24,465 bases of DNA from a virus. Position numbers and translations under genes: made by a program. Of this stretch, positions 1 to 9,004 are shown in pieces (positions within the stretch are counted from its first letter, which is position 1; each line of letters starts with the position of its first letter). The notes beneath the pieces were generated by a model. That model did no database searches. It was not told the DNA's origin and worked only from the letters and a program-made list of their open reading frames with translations. The stretch lies in the IMG/VR virus record IMGVR_UViG_3300047474_000258, positions 1-24,465 of that record. One strand, given 5' to 3'.

Positions 1-1217
1 GATCCACCTACTGTAATTTTACCGTCAGTGCCTGCTTTAATTTCCCAATTTGTTGCAGCAGTTTCATAGATACTTTTACCTGCGTTAGCGTGTATATCTG
101 CTGTTGCATTAGCAAAAATACTGTTGCCGGCAGTTGTATGAATGTCTCTGCCTGCTTCAAAATTAATATCTCTGTCTGCTTTAAAGTTTAAATCGTTTTC
201 TGTATGTACGCTAATACTATCCTGTGCGTAAATATCAATCTTACCATTACTTGTTAATTCAATCCAAGTTGTGCCTTTTGAATTAGCAATGTAAATTAAA
301 TCTTCTGTGTTGTGCAGAAGTATTTGGTGCCCTGTACGAGTTCTTAAACGCACAAGTTCATTATGCGGTAATGTAGGATCGCCGCCTTTATCACCGGCTT
401 CTACATTTATGTAAACTGGTGGACCTTCGCTTGCTGGCGTTTCACGAATAAGTGTTGCATCGCCGTCATCAAATACTAAACTGCTACCACCTAATCTATT
501 TTGTGGGACAGGAGCCTGTGCAAAATTTTCACCATAATTAACTCTTGGTGCGCCAGGACGTTTATCCTGCGGTCCTGGACTACTAAATCCTGTAACTGCA
601 CTAGGAAGTTCACGCCTAGAACTTGTTGTTGTAGTTCCGCGGATTTCGTCTTCAATTAATCCTTGTGCTGTTAACGCATCTACAGCATCTTGATTTGTAG
701 GTTTGATAAATTGTGTACTGTCTCTGCCTTTACCATCTTCTACTTTTTTGTTATATTCAACAACAGGTAGTTTTTTAGCTTTGTCGCTATCGTTAAATGT
801 TGTTGACACCCACGGATCAGGAGTCATAATATTTGTATGATCTTCAGGTATACAACCAATCCAATAACCGTCTCCACCTTCTGCAAAAATTACAAGTACT
901 TTTGAATTAATATCCGGCGGTACTCCCCACCATCCATAACTACGTTGACTGTTGGCTGCACCTTCGTTTTTGCTAGTTCCTTCAAGAGATGTAACTCCGG
1001 CAAACGGACTAAGATATTTTACTGGCAATAATTGCCCTGGAGCATTTGTAGATTGTCCTGCGTTACTTGAAGTTAAAATTTCAACTTCTAAATTACCCAT
1101 ATATGTACTGTCTAAATGATTTCTAACAATAGCCACAACAGCCTGCGACGGGAACTGTTCTTTAGTTCCTGAATTAGAAGTACGTTCTACTTGACTTTTA
1201 TTAACCTTACCTACCAT
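1..1217 (-). CDS. gp5: Baseplate hub / spike protein, gp5-like (3' end outside window)
   Basis: About 405 residues are visible from the ATG; the reading frame runs off the left edge, so the C terminus is missing. Residues about 25-125 look like the OB-fold domain of gp5/VgrG proteins (VRNHLDSTYMGNLEVEI, then a YGWWGVPPDINSKVLVIF segment). Residues about 330-405 form the repeated DINFEAGRDIHTTAGNSI-type strands expected of the trimeric beta-helix spike. In T4, gp5 is the central baseplate hub that pierces the outer membrane, and carries a lysozyme domain between these two parts. No lysozyme-like segment is recognisable in the 125-330 linker here. The ATG overlaps the stop codon of the upstream 920-residue gene (TAATG), which indicates translational coupling. 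The gene belongs to the leftward gp48-gp53-hub-gp5 block. Family assignment is confident; loss of lysozyme is inferred. Confidence 0.85.
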   Translation of the reverse strand, partial: MVGKVNKSQVERTSNSGTKEQFPSQAVVAIVRNHLDSTYMGNLEVEILTSSNAGQSTNAPGQLLPVKYLSPFAGVTSLEGTSKNEGAANSQRSYGWWGVPPDINSKVLVIFAEGGDGYWIGCIPEDHTNIMTPDPWVSTTFNDSDKAKKLPVVEYNKKVEDGKGRDSTQFIKPTNQDAVDALTAQGLIEDEIRGTTTTSSRRELPSAVTGFSSPGPQDKRPGAPRVNYGENFAQAPVPQNRLGGSSLVFDDGDATLIRETPASEGPPVYINVEAGDKGGDPTLPHNELVRLRTRTGHQILLHNTEDLIYIANSKGTTWIELTSNGKIDIYAQDSISVHTENDLNFKADRDINFEAGRDIHTTAGNSIFANATADIHANAGKSIYETAATNWEIKAGTDGKITVGG

Positions 1218-3979
1218 TATGTTCCTATATCCTGTCTACCTACGCCTGTTCCACCAATGGGCGGAGCTGGTGTATTTGATACTGTTACCGTTGGCGTTTG
1301 TAATGCTGAAGATAATGAATCACTTGCTTGTGCTGCGGCAATCGTCGGTGCTGATAATGCCGACGATAATGCATTTTGTGCATCAGTAATACCAGACTCT
1401 AATGCAGCAACGCCGTTGGCTAATGCTCCACCTACTGGAGTAGCTGATAATGCTGCACTTAATTCATTAATTGCACCTTGTATGTCATCTTGGATACCGC
1501 TAAATGCTGCCGCTGGCGCACTTGCTAACGGAGAAATAATTGCGTCTATACCTTTTTCAATAACTGATTCAATTGCAATATCAAGAGGCACAATTCCTGT
1601 ATCTTCAGGTTGATTGCGTCTTCGAATAGTTTTAAGTTTTTGAGAAAAAGTATTATTACTCCAAGAGTTAGTAACTTCTGTTACTTGATACAATCCACTA
1701 AATGCACCTACTGCTTTAGAACCGCCTGCAGGAAATTTCATAAATCCTGGATCTCTTGTGTCAACAGGAGTTCTAAAGTTTACAATAATATCTACTTCGC
1801 TAGATTGGTAATCCATAGTTCCGTCTGATGTAATGTTAATTCCTCCGGTTCCTCTAGCACCATAATTGCCCATACCACTATCAGCAATATAGTAAGGATC
1901 GCCCCAAATTTCAAACTCAATGGTTACTAAGTCTACTTCACTATTTACAATAGCATCGTTAAATGATCTAGCTATCTGATTCTCTGGATGTGCTTGGACA
2001 CCAGATCCGCTTTCGCCAGTGTTAGTTTTTGGCACAGCCTTTGCTGTTGATAAACCTGCACTTGATGAGTTTTTGCCGTCACCATCGCCAACACCGTGTA
2101 CTGGTGATTCTAGAGCCGCTGTTAATGAATTAGAGCCTTGTGTTTTTTGTGTTTTTCCTAATTGCCCCATATCACCTGATAATGCTTGGAAAAATGCAAC
2201 ATTAATATCAATATCAAAATTAATAATATCGTCGTTTTGTCCTGTGTACATATAATCGTATTGTTTAACTGCTTGTTTTCTTAAGTTTACATACCCTGGA
2301 GGCGCAACTGAAGGCGATGTAATTTTTCCAACGTGTACTTTATAAGGTATAACTTTATATACATATACTTTTGCGCCTTCACCGGTTTGTGCTACGTTGT
2401 CATTTCCGTCAATTAAAAATACATCTGTTTCTATTCTAAACCAAGTTTTCATACCATTTGTATCTGGCTGTTCTGTTACAAATGTTCTTGCATATTCTGA
2501 AAGCAATATTACTTCTTCAATTACACTTTGTATTTTTGTTCCTGAAGCAAAATTAATTCTTCTACCTTCGTCACTTACTTTAATATTACCTCGCTGAAAA
2601 ACGCCTGGTGCTTTTTCTTTATCTTCAGTAAATGCAGGTTTTCCAAAATATTGTTTTCCTTCATCAAGGAAACTTTTTGCAATTTTACTTTTACCTATAC
2701 TATTAATATTTTCTTCTTTTTCAGCGGCTTCTCTAATTGACTCGCCAATTTGACTACGTTTAACAACAATACCTAAGATTTTACTTATTTCAGCATCAAA
2801 ATCTGCAGGCACTTCTCCGCCTTCGATGCCTGATAATTGTTCAAATAGTTCTTGTTTCTTATCGTCACTTGGTGTAGCACCAGCTTCTCCAGCACCACTT
2901 TGTGTAGTTGCGCCGGCAGTACTTTCTGTTTTGCCAACTCCAGATGCGCCTGCACTAGAAATTTCATTAGGAAACATAACAATATATTCGTCTGCAACTT
3001 TTTTGTTTCCTGCTTTTACTTGTTCTTGCTCTCTAGTATTTAAAATAGTTGATAAACTTTCAGGTCCTGTTTGTAGGAAGTCTACAATAGTAGCACCCTT
3101 AATGTCAACTGCAACTTGTGTTTGTTGTATTTCGTCTGATAGTGCTATTTCGTGATATGGAATTGCTGTAACTTCATAATTACTTCCGCCTTCGTTAACA
3201 TCAAATGTTACATTTGATAATTTTAATGGAAACATTCTTTTAGATCTTGAATCTTTAAAAGATCTTCCATTGTCATCATAGCCAATAAAATCTACTTGTA
3301 GTAAAAATACAGCATCTAAATAGTTAGTGTAACCTGCTTGGGCCGCTGCAATATGTAAAGTTTGTAGGAATAACCCCATACTATAGGGTTCCATTACTCT
3401 AAATGTTATATTTGTTGCGTTAGTTTGTTTTGTTCTACTAGTTGGTGAAACTAAACATTTTATTTCAACATCATCAATAAAATATTCACCTGTAATTCCT
3501 GCTGCTTTTTCTAATTGTGTTCTTACTTGTCTATTGCCGCTACCGCCTGACTCTAAAATTATAACGTCAGGGCCGTTTCTTCTATATGTTGTATCAGGAC
3601 TATTAAATGAAGATTTAGAAATTGCTCCAAATGTAAAAATATTATTGTAACTTGCAAATTTAGTTAACGGATTTTTTTGCGGGCCTGAAGGAGCTCCTCC
3701 AAAAATTCCACTAATTAATCCACCGAACGCACCGCCAATAGCATTACCAATTGCTTCTGCTGGATTATTAAGAGCTGCACTTAAATCATTAACTGCACCG
3801 CTTACATCTGCAACAGGACCTGCAAGAGCTGCGCCTAACGGATCTAGTGAAATGTTAGGTGAAGTAACAAGAGGCTTGTTAAGTGAATTTGATAGATCGT
3901 TACCAAACTGTTCAGAATCGGAATTAGAGTCAATCCCCTTTTGTGCAAGTCTAGCTGGTAGATTTTGTGGTTCTGGCAA
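1217..3979 (-). CDS. Large baseplate hub/structural protein (gp27-position candidate)
   Basis: A 920-residue protein starting at TTG, chosen because a perfect AGGAGG (3985-3990 on the complementary strand) sits 5 nt upstream and no in-frame ATG lies close by. The centre (about residues 105-750) is a globular, beta-rich region with segments such as FASYNNIFTFGAIS and YEVTAIPYHEIALSDEI. Both ends are Ala/Gly/Ser-rich, amphipathic and similar to each other (GAVNDLSAALNNP near residue 60 and GAINELSAALSATP near 840). It lies between gp53 and gp5 in the same operon. In T4 the partner of gp5 in the hub is gp27, so a gp27-like role is a reasonable inference, but I do not see a clear sequence match. 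The stop codon overlaps the gp5 start. It is almost certainly a virion baseplate protein; the exact role is open. Confidence 0.75.
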   Translation of the reverse strand: MPEPQNLPARLAQKGIDSNSDSEQFGNDLSNSLNKPLVTSPNISLDPLGAALAGPVADVSGAVNDLSAALNNPAEAIGNAIGGAFGGLISGIFGGAPSGPQKNPLTKFASYNNIFTFGAISKSSFNSPDTTYRRNGPDVIILESGGSGNRQVRTQLEKAAGITGEYFIDDVEIKCLVSPTSRTKQTNATNITFRVMEPYSMGLFLQTLHIAAAQAGYTNYLDAVFLLQVDFIGYDDNGRSFKDSRSKRMFPLKLSNVTFDVNEGGSNYEVTAIPYHEIALSDEIQQTQVAVDIKGATIVDFLQTGPESLSTILNTREQEQVKAGNKKVADEYIVMFPNEISSAGASGVGKTESTAGATTQSGAGEAGATPSDDKKQELFEQLSGIEGGEVPADFDAEISKILGIVVKRSQIGESIREAAEKEENINSIGKSKIAKSFLDEGKQYFGKPAFTEDKEKAPGVFQRGNIKVSDEGRRINFASGTKIQSVIEEVILLSEYARTFVTEQPDTNGMKTWFRIETDVFLIDGNDNVAQTGEGAKVYVYKVIPYKVHVGKITSPSVAPPGYVNLRKQAVKQYDYMYTGQNDDIINFDIDINVAFFQALSGDMGQLGKTQKTQGSNSLTAALESPVHGVGDGDGKNSSSAGLSTAKAVPKTNTGESGSGVQAHPENQIARSFNDAIVNSEVDLVTIEFEIWGDPYYIADSGMGNYGARGTGGINITSDGTMDYQSSEVDIIVNFRTPVDTRDPGFMKFPAGGSKAVGAFSGLYQVTEVTNSWSNNTFSQKLKTIRRRNQPEDTGIVPLDIAIESVIEKGIDAIISPLASAPAAAFSGIQDDIQGAINELSAALSATPVGGALANGVAALESGITDAQNALSSALSAPTIAAAQASDSLSSALQTPTVTVSNTPAPPIGGTGVGRQDIGT

Positions 3980-3980
3980 A

Positions 3981-4283
3981 CTAACCTCCTAGCTTTGCTG
4001 TAATATTTCTTTCTTTAGGCAAATAAATTTGTGTGCCTGCTGTAAAATCGTAAACTGGGTCTTTAAGAATATTCATATTCCGTTGTGCAAATACCCACCA
4101 ATACCGACGATCGCCATATAAGTCATATGCTAATAGGTCTGGTCTATATGTGTATTGCGGTTCAATAGTATAAACAATATCGTCATTCTCAGAAGGAACA
4201 GGACGTATATTTAAAATACCTAAAAATTGTCCGTTAACTTCTTTAGTGTCTTTGTAAGGACTTTTGTCATCATAATAAGCCAT
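3981..4283 (-). CDS. gp53: Baseplate wedge subunit gp53
   Basis: 100 residues with the hallmark block of the T4 gp53 family at residues about 47-92: YRPDLLAYDLYGDRRYWWVF, followed by an RNMNILKDPVYDFTAGTQIYLP-type segment. gp53 is a wedge component that joins neighbouring wedges in the baseplate. T4 gp53 is about 196 residues, so this is a short form that keeps mainly the conserved core; the ending GTQIYLP resembles a LysM-like tail. The ATG overlaps the stop codon of gp48 (TAATG), and only one base separates its stop from the TTG of the 920-residue gene, so these genes are translated as a coupled set. Confidence 0.9.
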   Translation of the reverse strand: MAYYDDKSPYKDTKEVNGQFLGILNIRPVPSENDDIVYTIEPQYTYRPDLLAYDLYGDRRYWWVFAQRNMNILKDPVYDFTAGTQIYLPKERNITAKLGG

Positions 4284-5053
4284 TATAAATATCCATCCCC
4301 GCCAAGAATATATCCGCCGCTAACAAATTTATCTAAACTAAACTTATTAACTTTGTCTCTGCTGTACTGTGGCATTAGTGCTACAGATATTTCACTTCTA
4401 GTTGGTGCATAAGATCCATTAAATCCAACACCTGCAGGAATATAATCAACTTCTGATGGTAATGTTACGTTAAAGTTTTGTATTACTACCGGAACATTAT
4501 TAAAAACATAATCTCCATATCCATTTAATTTAACAACAGGGGGTGGTGATCCTTTGTTAGCACTATCTCCGTATGCCATCTTAGTAACACTCTTTAAAAA
4601 GTGTACCGCTGCAATCCAATACTCTGCTTCTTTTGAATTTTCAACTGTAAATTCACCTGTAATAGTAAACTGATCCACTTGTGAACTAGTGTAAATGTGA
4701 AACGGATAATTACTATGTGTAGGCTGTAGTGCATTATAATTTGCACTATGTGTAATAAATACTTGCGGAGTATACGGAAACACCATAGCACTTTGAGTTT
4801 CTTTCAAAGGTGCTAAAATAGTACTACTAGAAAATGCACCCCCAGGAGGAAGCGATATTCTAACACGCCAATCAGCATTTGTACCAGTGTCCCACGAACC
4901 AGCAGTGAATGATCCATCATTATTTGGGTTAGCGCCGGGTAATAAATTAAATGTTCTTAAAACACGCCCAAAGTTTGTATCTGACACTTCATCAATGATT
5001 GCGTCTTTTGCCCTGTTAGCTATATTGTTGCCAAGGTTTTTTAAAAAACTCAT
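4283..5053 (-). CDS. gp48: Baseplate tail-tube cap protein, gp48-like
   Basis: 256 residues. The segments WRVRISLPPG (about residue 62), THSNYPFHIYTSSQVDQFTI (about 112-131) and EAEYWIAAVHFLKSVTKM (about 142-159) are typical of the tube-like baseplate proteins gp48/gp54 of T4-like marine phages. Members of this family cap the baseplate and nucleate tail-tube polymerisation. It is shorter than T4 gp48 (364 residues). The start has an AGGAGAG ribosome site 4 nt upstream and a late-type CTAAATA octamer about 20 nt upstream. It is the first gene of the leftward baseplate block and overlaps gp53 by one base. gp54 is the main alternative label. Confidence 0.72.
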   Translation of the reverse strand: MSFLKNLGNNIANRAKDAIIDEVSDTNFGRVLRTFNLLPGANPNNDGSFTAGSWDTGTNADWRVRISLPPGGAFSSSTILAPLKETQSAMVFPYTPQVFITHSANYNALQPTHSNYPFHIYTSSQVDQFTITGEFTVENSKEAEYWIAAVHFLKSVTKMAYGDSANKGSPPPVVKLNGYGDYVFNNVPVVIQNFNVTLPSEVDYIPAGVGFNGSYAPTRSEISVALMPQYSRDKVNKFSLDKFVSGGYILGGDGYL

Positions 5054-5072
5054 ATTGCTCTCCTATATACAT

Positions 5073-5079
5073 TATTTAG
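5073..5079 (-). promoter_or_regulatory. Candidate late promoter for gp48-gp53-hub-gp5
   Basis: CTAAATA on the minus strand, about 20 nt from the gp48 start and just before its ribosome site. It deviates from the NATAAATA late consensus by one base but recurs upstream of the porin gene (21511-21518). It abuts the divergent sigma-70 promoter of gp55. Confidence 0.45.
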
Positions 5080-5108
5080 TTGACTTTATTAACAGAGTAT
5101 ATTATAAT
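5080..5108 (+). promoter_or_regulatory. Sigma-70 type promoter of gp55
   Basis: TTGACT (5080-5085), a 17-nt spacer, then TATAAT (5103-5108). This is a near-perfect host housekeeping promoter, located 24 nt before the gp55 start. It implies early transcription of the late sigma factor by host polymerase. Confidence 0.85.
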
Positions 5109-5131
5109 AAGTAAATTAACCAGGAGATCCA

Positions 5132-5956
5132 ATGAGAAAAGTGAACTACCTCAACAATAAAGACTTATTGTTGGAGATACATAAATCTAAATCAACATTT
5201 TCGAGCTTTGTTGACGAAAGTTACAATCAATTCGATATTATTCTACCAAGTGTAGACAAAATTAACATTAGAACTATTGCAGAGGCAAAACGCAACAAAG
5301 TAAAACGTCTTTCAAGCAATGCTTATGCTGAAAGAAAAGCCGCAGGCGAAAAAGTTAAACAAGCAGATTGCGAAGTAGACTATAAATCAATTACTAAAGA
5401 AGAATTAATTTTCCGTGTAATGACGTATGACCATATTCCGGAAGAGCCTGGACGTAAAAAGAACCCTAAAACAATTGCAGACACTAAAGTAAAGCTAAAT
5501 TTTCCACCCTTTGTACACTATAAGTTTGATGAACACGGAGAATTGCAGTTAGTAGGTAAGAGTCACTGGGAAGGTGGTATGGAAAACGGTAATTTTGCAC
5601 TAAGAGCAGGAAAGGCTACAGAAAAACTTGCCCGTATGTGGATGAAACTATGCGAACGTTACGCTACAAGAGGTAATGTACGTGGGTATACATACAATGA
5701 CGAAATGCGCGGTCAAGCAATCTTACAGTTAGCACAAATTGGTCTACAGTTTGATGAATCAAAGTCAAACAATCCGTTTGCTTACTATACTGCCGCTGTA
5801 ACTAATAGCTTTGTACGCATTATCAACATAGAAAAACGTAATCAAAACATTAGAGACGATATTTTAGAGATGAATGACCTTACTCCTAGTTATACTAGAC
5901 AGTCACAGGGCGAATGGGAAGCTGCTTTAAAAAGAGAACAATCCAAAAACGGTTGA
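5132..5956 (+). CDS. gp55: Late-transcription sigma factor gp55
   Basis: 274 residues. The C-terminal part (about 185-245) carries the gp55 signature: GYTYNDEMRGQAILQLAQ, FDESKSNNPFAYYTAAVTN and FVRIINIEKRNQNIRDD, which corresponds to sigma region 2. In T4, gp55 replaces sigma-70 on host RNA polymerase and recognises TATAAATA at late promoters. T4 gp55 has 185 residues, so roughly 90 extra N-terminal residues, Lys/Asn-rich, are present here. A strong AGGAG site lies 7 nt before the ATG. It has its own sigma-70 promoter and is followed immediately by the gp47 promoter, which overlaps its stop codon. The many NATAAATA-like octamers before structural genes in this window are its expected targets. 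Confidence 0.93.
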   Translation: MRKVNYLNNKDLLLEIHKSKSTFSSFVDESYNQFDIILPSVDKINIRTIAEAKRNKVKRLSSNAYAERKAAGEKVKQADCEVDYKSITKEELIFRVMTYDHIPEEPGRKKNPKTIADTKVKLNFPPFVHYKFDEHGELQLVGKSHWEGGMENGNFALRAGKATEKLARMWMKLCERYATRGNVRGYTYNDEMRGQAILQLAQIGLQFDESKSNNPFAYYTAAVTNSFVRIINIEKRNQNIRDDILEMNDLTPSYTRQSQGEWEAALKREQSKNG

Positions 5957-5981
5957 CTTTACTTCACAAAGACGTTATTAT
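5953..5981 (+). promoter_or_regulatory. Sigma-70 type promoter of gp47-gp46
   Basis: TTGACT (5953-5958), a 17-nt spacer, then TATTAT (5976-5981). The -35 box overlaps the gp55 stop codon. It is placed 26 nt before the gp47 start, indicating early expression of the recombination nuclease. Confidence 0.8.
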
Positions 5982-6007
5982 ATTAATGATATGAATGGAG
6001 AACCCTA

Positions 6008-7018
6008 TTGTTTAAGAAAGCAGCTGTCTTTACCGACATCCACTTTGGATTAAAAGGTAATAGTAAAGTACATAACCAAGACTGTGAAGATTTTATAGAT
6101 TGGTACATAGAACAAGCGCAAGCTGCCGGTTGTGAAACTGGTATTTTTTGCGGTGACTGGCATCATAATAGAAATTCGCTCAATCTTACTACTATGGATG
6201 CAACAATTCGTAGTATGGAAAAACTAGGCAAAGCATTTGATCAGTTTTTCTTCTTTGATGGTAACCACGATTTGTATTATAAAGACAAACGTGACGTTAA
6301 CAGTACAGCATTTGCAAAGCACATTCCAGGTATTACGTTTGTAGACGAAATTACTACAATTGAAGACGTAACTATTGTACCTTGGCTTGTAGGTGACGAA
6401 TGGAAGAAGCTACGTAATCTAAAAAGCAAGTATGTGTTTGGACACTTCGAGTTGCCCAGCTTCTATATGAACGCTATGGTGCAAATGCCTGATCACGGAG
6501 AGCTTAGAGCAGAAGACTTCCAGCATCAGTCGTATGTTTTTAGTGGACACTTCCACAAACGCCAGCAACAAGGTGTTGTACATTACTTAGGTAATGCATT
6601 TCCTCATAACTATGCTGATGCGTGGGACGATGATCGTGGTATGATGATACTTGATCGAGAAAATAATAAAGAACCTGAATATCTTAATTGGGATAATTGT
6701 CCTAAGTATCGAACAATTAAACTTAGCAGACTAATAGACGAAGCTGATACGTTTATTAAACCTAATATGTATTTGCGTGTTAACTTAGACTTACCTATTA
6801 GCTATGAAGAAGCAAGTTTTATTAAAGAAACATTCATTAATCAGTACAAGTGTCGTGAAATTAGTTTGATTCCTCAGAAATCACTAGAAGAAATTAGTAC
6901 ACAATTAGATATCCAACAATTTGAAAGTGTCGATCAAATTGTTGCTGGTGAAATTGCCGCAATCGACTCAGACAACTTCAACAAGAAGACGCTAATGGAC
7001 ATTTATAACGAACTATGA
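6008..7018 (+). CDS. gp47: Recombination endonuclease subunit gp47 (Mre11/SbcD-like)
   Basis: 336 residues, a calcineurin-like metallophosphoesterase. Visible motifs in order: DIH (10-12), GDWHH (49-53), GNHD (85-88), GHFE (145-148) and GHFHKR (180-185), together supplying the two-metal site. With gp46 it forms the T4 Mre11-Rad50-type complex that resects ends for recombination-dependent replication and degrades host DNA. The start is TTG: GGAG at 5997-6000 sits 7 nt upstream, the conserved beta-strand AAVFTDIHFG begins at once, and the nearby ATG triplets (5991, 5995) are out of frame. The length is close to T4 gp47 (339). Its stop overlaps the gp46 start (ATGA), so both subunits are made in step. 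Confidence 0.95.
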   Translation: MFKKAAVFTDIHFGLKGNSKVHNQDCEDFIDWYIEQAQAAGCETGIFCGDWHHNRNSLNLTTMDATIRSMEKLGKAFDQFFFFDGNHDLYYKDKRDVNSTAFAKHIPGITFVDEITTIEDVTIVPWLVGDEWKKLRNLKSKYVFGHFELPSFYMNAMVQMPDHGELRAEDFQHQSYVFSGHFHKRQQQGVVHYLGNAFPHNYADAWDDDRGMMILDRENNKEPEYLNWDNCPKYRTIKLSRLIDEADTFIKPNMYLRVNLDLPISYEEASFIKETFINQYKCREISLIPQKSLEEISTQLDIQQFESVDQIVAGEIAAIDSDNFNKKTLMDIYNEL

Positions 7019-8787
7019 TACAAATTAAAGATCTAACCGTAAAAAACTTTATGAGTGTGGGCAATCAGACTCAAGCTGTTGACTTTAACAGAGAAAATCT
7101 TACACTTGTACTGGGTGAAAACTTAGATCAAGGCGGAGATGACAGTGGTTCACGTAATGGTACAGGTAAAACTACTATCATTAATGCACTTAGCTACGCA
7201 TTATACGGAAAAGCCCTTACAAACATTAGAGCTAACAACTTAATTAATAAAACAAACTCAAAAGGTATGCTTGTTACGCTACACTTTGAAAAGAACAATG
7301 TTGATTATCGTGTTGAACGCGGCCGTGGGCCTAATCTATTAAAGTTTTTTGTAGATAATCAAGAACAAGAAATGACAGACGAGTCACAAGGTGACAGTCG
7401 TAAGACACAAGAGTTTATTAACAACTTATTAGATATGTCGCACGATATGTTTAAGCATATTGTTGCATTAAACACATATACTGAGCCCTTTTTAAGTATG
7501 CGGCAGAATGATCAACGTGCTATTATTGAACAATTGCTAGGTATTACTATTCTAAGTGAAAAAGCCGACACATTAAAGGATCAAGTTAAGCAAACTAAAG
7601 ATTCTATTACAGAAGAAACTCTTAAAATTGAAGCAATACAAACTGCAAACAGTAAAATTGAGAGTACTATTACTAGTTTGCAAGGTACACAACGTGCTTG
7701 GCTTGCTAAGAAGGTACAAGACACTGATAAGCTAGATAAAGCAATTGATGAACTAGAACATTTAGATATTGAGGCAGAACTTTCTTCACACGAGAAGTTA
7801 CAAAAGTGGAATGAGCATAATAATGCTATTTTAGCCTTTAAAAAGGAGTTAAGTACACTTGAACCTGCGTTAGTTCGTGCAGATAAGTCTGTTAAAAAGT
7901 TAAACAAAGATATTTTAGAGTTAGAAGACGCTACGTGTTACACTTGTGGTCAAGAACTCCACGCAGATAAAAAATTAGAGATATCTGAGCGCAAAAATAA
8001 AGAACTTGAAGATGCATTAGCATATCAAACCGAAATTACTGACAAAGTACAAGCTGTTATGGAAAGTCTTGACGGTATTGGTGACATTAATGGTAAACCT
8101 ACTGTGTTTTATGAAACTGCAAAAGAAGCATACGAACATAGACAGAATGTTGATAGTTTAAAGCAAGCACTTGCTAACAAACAGAACGAAGTTGACCCGT
8201 ATCAGTCACAAATTGACGAATTAAACAATAGTGCAATACAAGAAATTAGTTGGACCGCTGTTAACGAGCTTACTGACTACAAAGAACATCAAGATTTCTT
8301 GTTAAAACTGTTAACTAACAAAGATAGCTTCATTCGTAAGAAGATTATTGATCAAAACTTAGCATACTTAAACAATAGACTTACATATTACTTAGATAAA
8401 CTAGGATTACCACATCAAGTTGTGTTCCAAAACGATCTTGCTGTTGAAATTACACAACTAGGACAAGATCTTGACTTCGATAACTTGTCACGTGGTGAAC
8501 GTAACAGACTTATACTTGGTATGAGCTTTGCATTCCGTGATGTTTGGGAAAGTTTATATCAAAAAATTAACTTATTGTTCATTGATGAGCTTATTGACAG
8601 TGGTATGGACACAGCAGGTGTTGAAAATTCACTAGGTGTTCTTAAGAAGATGGGCAGAGAAGGCGACAAGAATGTATTCCTTATTTCACACAAAGACGAA
8701 CTAGTAGGGCGTGTTAATTACGTTATGAAAGTTGTTAAAGAAAACGGATTTACAAGTTATGAAAATGATATTGATATAGTAGAATGA
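7015..8787 (+). CDS. gp46: Recombination endonuclease subunit gp46 (Rad50/SbcC-like ATPase)
   Basis: 590 residues. The Walker A region is SRNGTGKTT, with Lys52. Long coiled coils flank a zinc-hook CYTC (Cys308, Cys311). The ABC signature LSRGERNRL begins near residue 491, and Walker B is LLFIDELID with Asp524-Glu525. This is the SMC-like ATPase that dimerises through the hook and gates gp47 nuclease access to DNA ends. The length matches T4 gp46 (560) closely. It overlaps gp47 at its start and the next small gene at its end (ATGA at 8784), consistent with one transcript from the sigma-70 promoter at 5953. Confidence 0.95.
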   Translation: MIQIKDLTVKNFMSVGNQTQAVDFNRENLTLVLGENLDQGGDDSGSRNGTGKTTIINALSYALYGKALTNIRANNLINKTNSKGMLVTLHFEKNNVDYRVERGRGPNLLKFFVDNQEQEMTDESQGDSRKTQEFINNLLDMSHDMFKHIVALNTYTEPFLSMRQNDQRAIIEQLLGITILSEKADTLKDQVKQTKDSITEETLKIEAIQTANSKIESTITSLQGTQRAWLAKKVQDTDKLDKAIDELEHLDIEAELSSHEKLQKWNEHNNAILAFKKELSTLEPALVRADKSVKKLNKDILELEDATCYTCGQELHADKKLEISERKNKELEDALAYQTEITDKVQAVMESLDGIGDINGKPTVFYETAKEAYEHRQNVDSLKQALANKQNEVDPYQSQIDELNNSAIQEISWTAVNELTDYKEHQDFLLKLLTNKDSFIRKKIIDQNLAYLNNRLTYYLDKLGLPHQVVFQNDLAVEITQLGQDLDFDNLSRGERNRLILGMSFAFRDVWESLYQKINLLFIDELIDSGMDTAGVENSLGVLKKMGREGDKNVFLISHKDELVGRVNYVMKVVKENGFTSYENDIDIVE

Positions 8788-8996
8788 TTGAAGACGATAC
8801 ACACGACAAATTAACAAAGGCTTACCTAGAATATTTTAAGGCAAACGAAGCATTTGTGTCTCGTAAGTCTCATAGAACACATTTATCTAGTCGTAGATGG
8901 TTGAGAGAGATACGAGCATTAGCAAAAATTAGAATGGAAGAGATACACGAAACGTATCAAACCAAAAAAGAGGCAGAGAAAAAAGGCAAGCAATAA
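8784..8996 (+). CDS. Small conserved-type protein of unknown function after gp46
   Basis: 70 residues, strongly basic and predicted helical, with no cysteines, signal peptide or membrane segment. The middle (HLSSRRWLREIRALAKIRME) is an Arg/Lys-rich amphipathic helix that could bind nucleic acid. The ATG overlaps the gp46 stop by 4 nt, so it is very likely real and translationally coupled. The context suggests a DNA-metabolism accessory, but that is inference; I do not recognise a named family. Confidence 0.7.
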   Translation: MIEDDTHDKLTKAYLEYFKANEAFVSRKSHRTHLSSRRWLREIRALAKIRMEEIHETYQTKKEAEKKGKQ

Positions 8997-9004
8997 GTAT
9001 CACT

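Noticed and set aside
4284-4291. Exact TATAAATA on the plus strand at the gp48/gp53 junction
   Set aside because: It points against the leftward baseplate genes and leads into 800 bases of antisense sequence, so it is most likely a chance match in AT-rich coding DNA.
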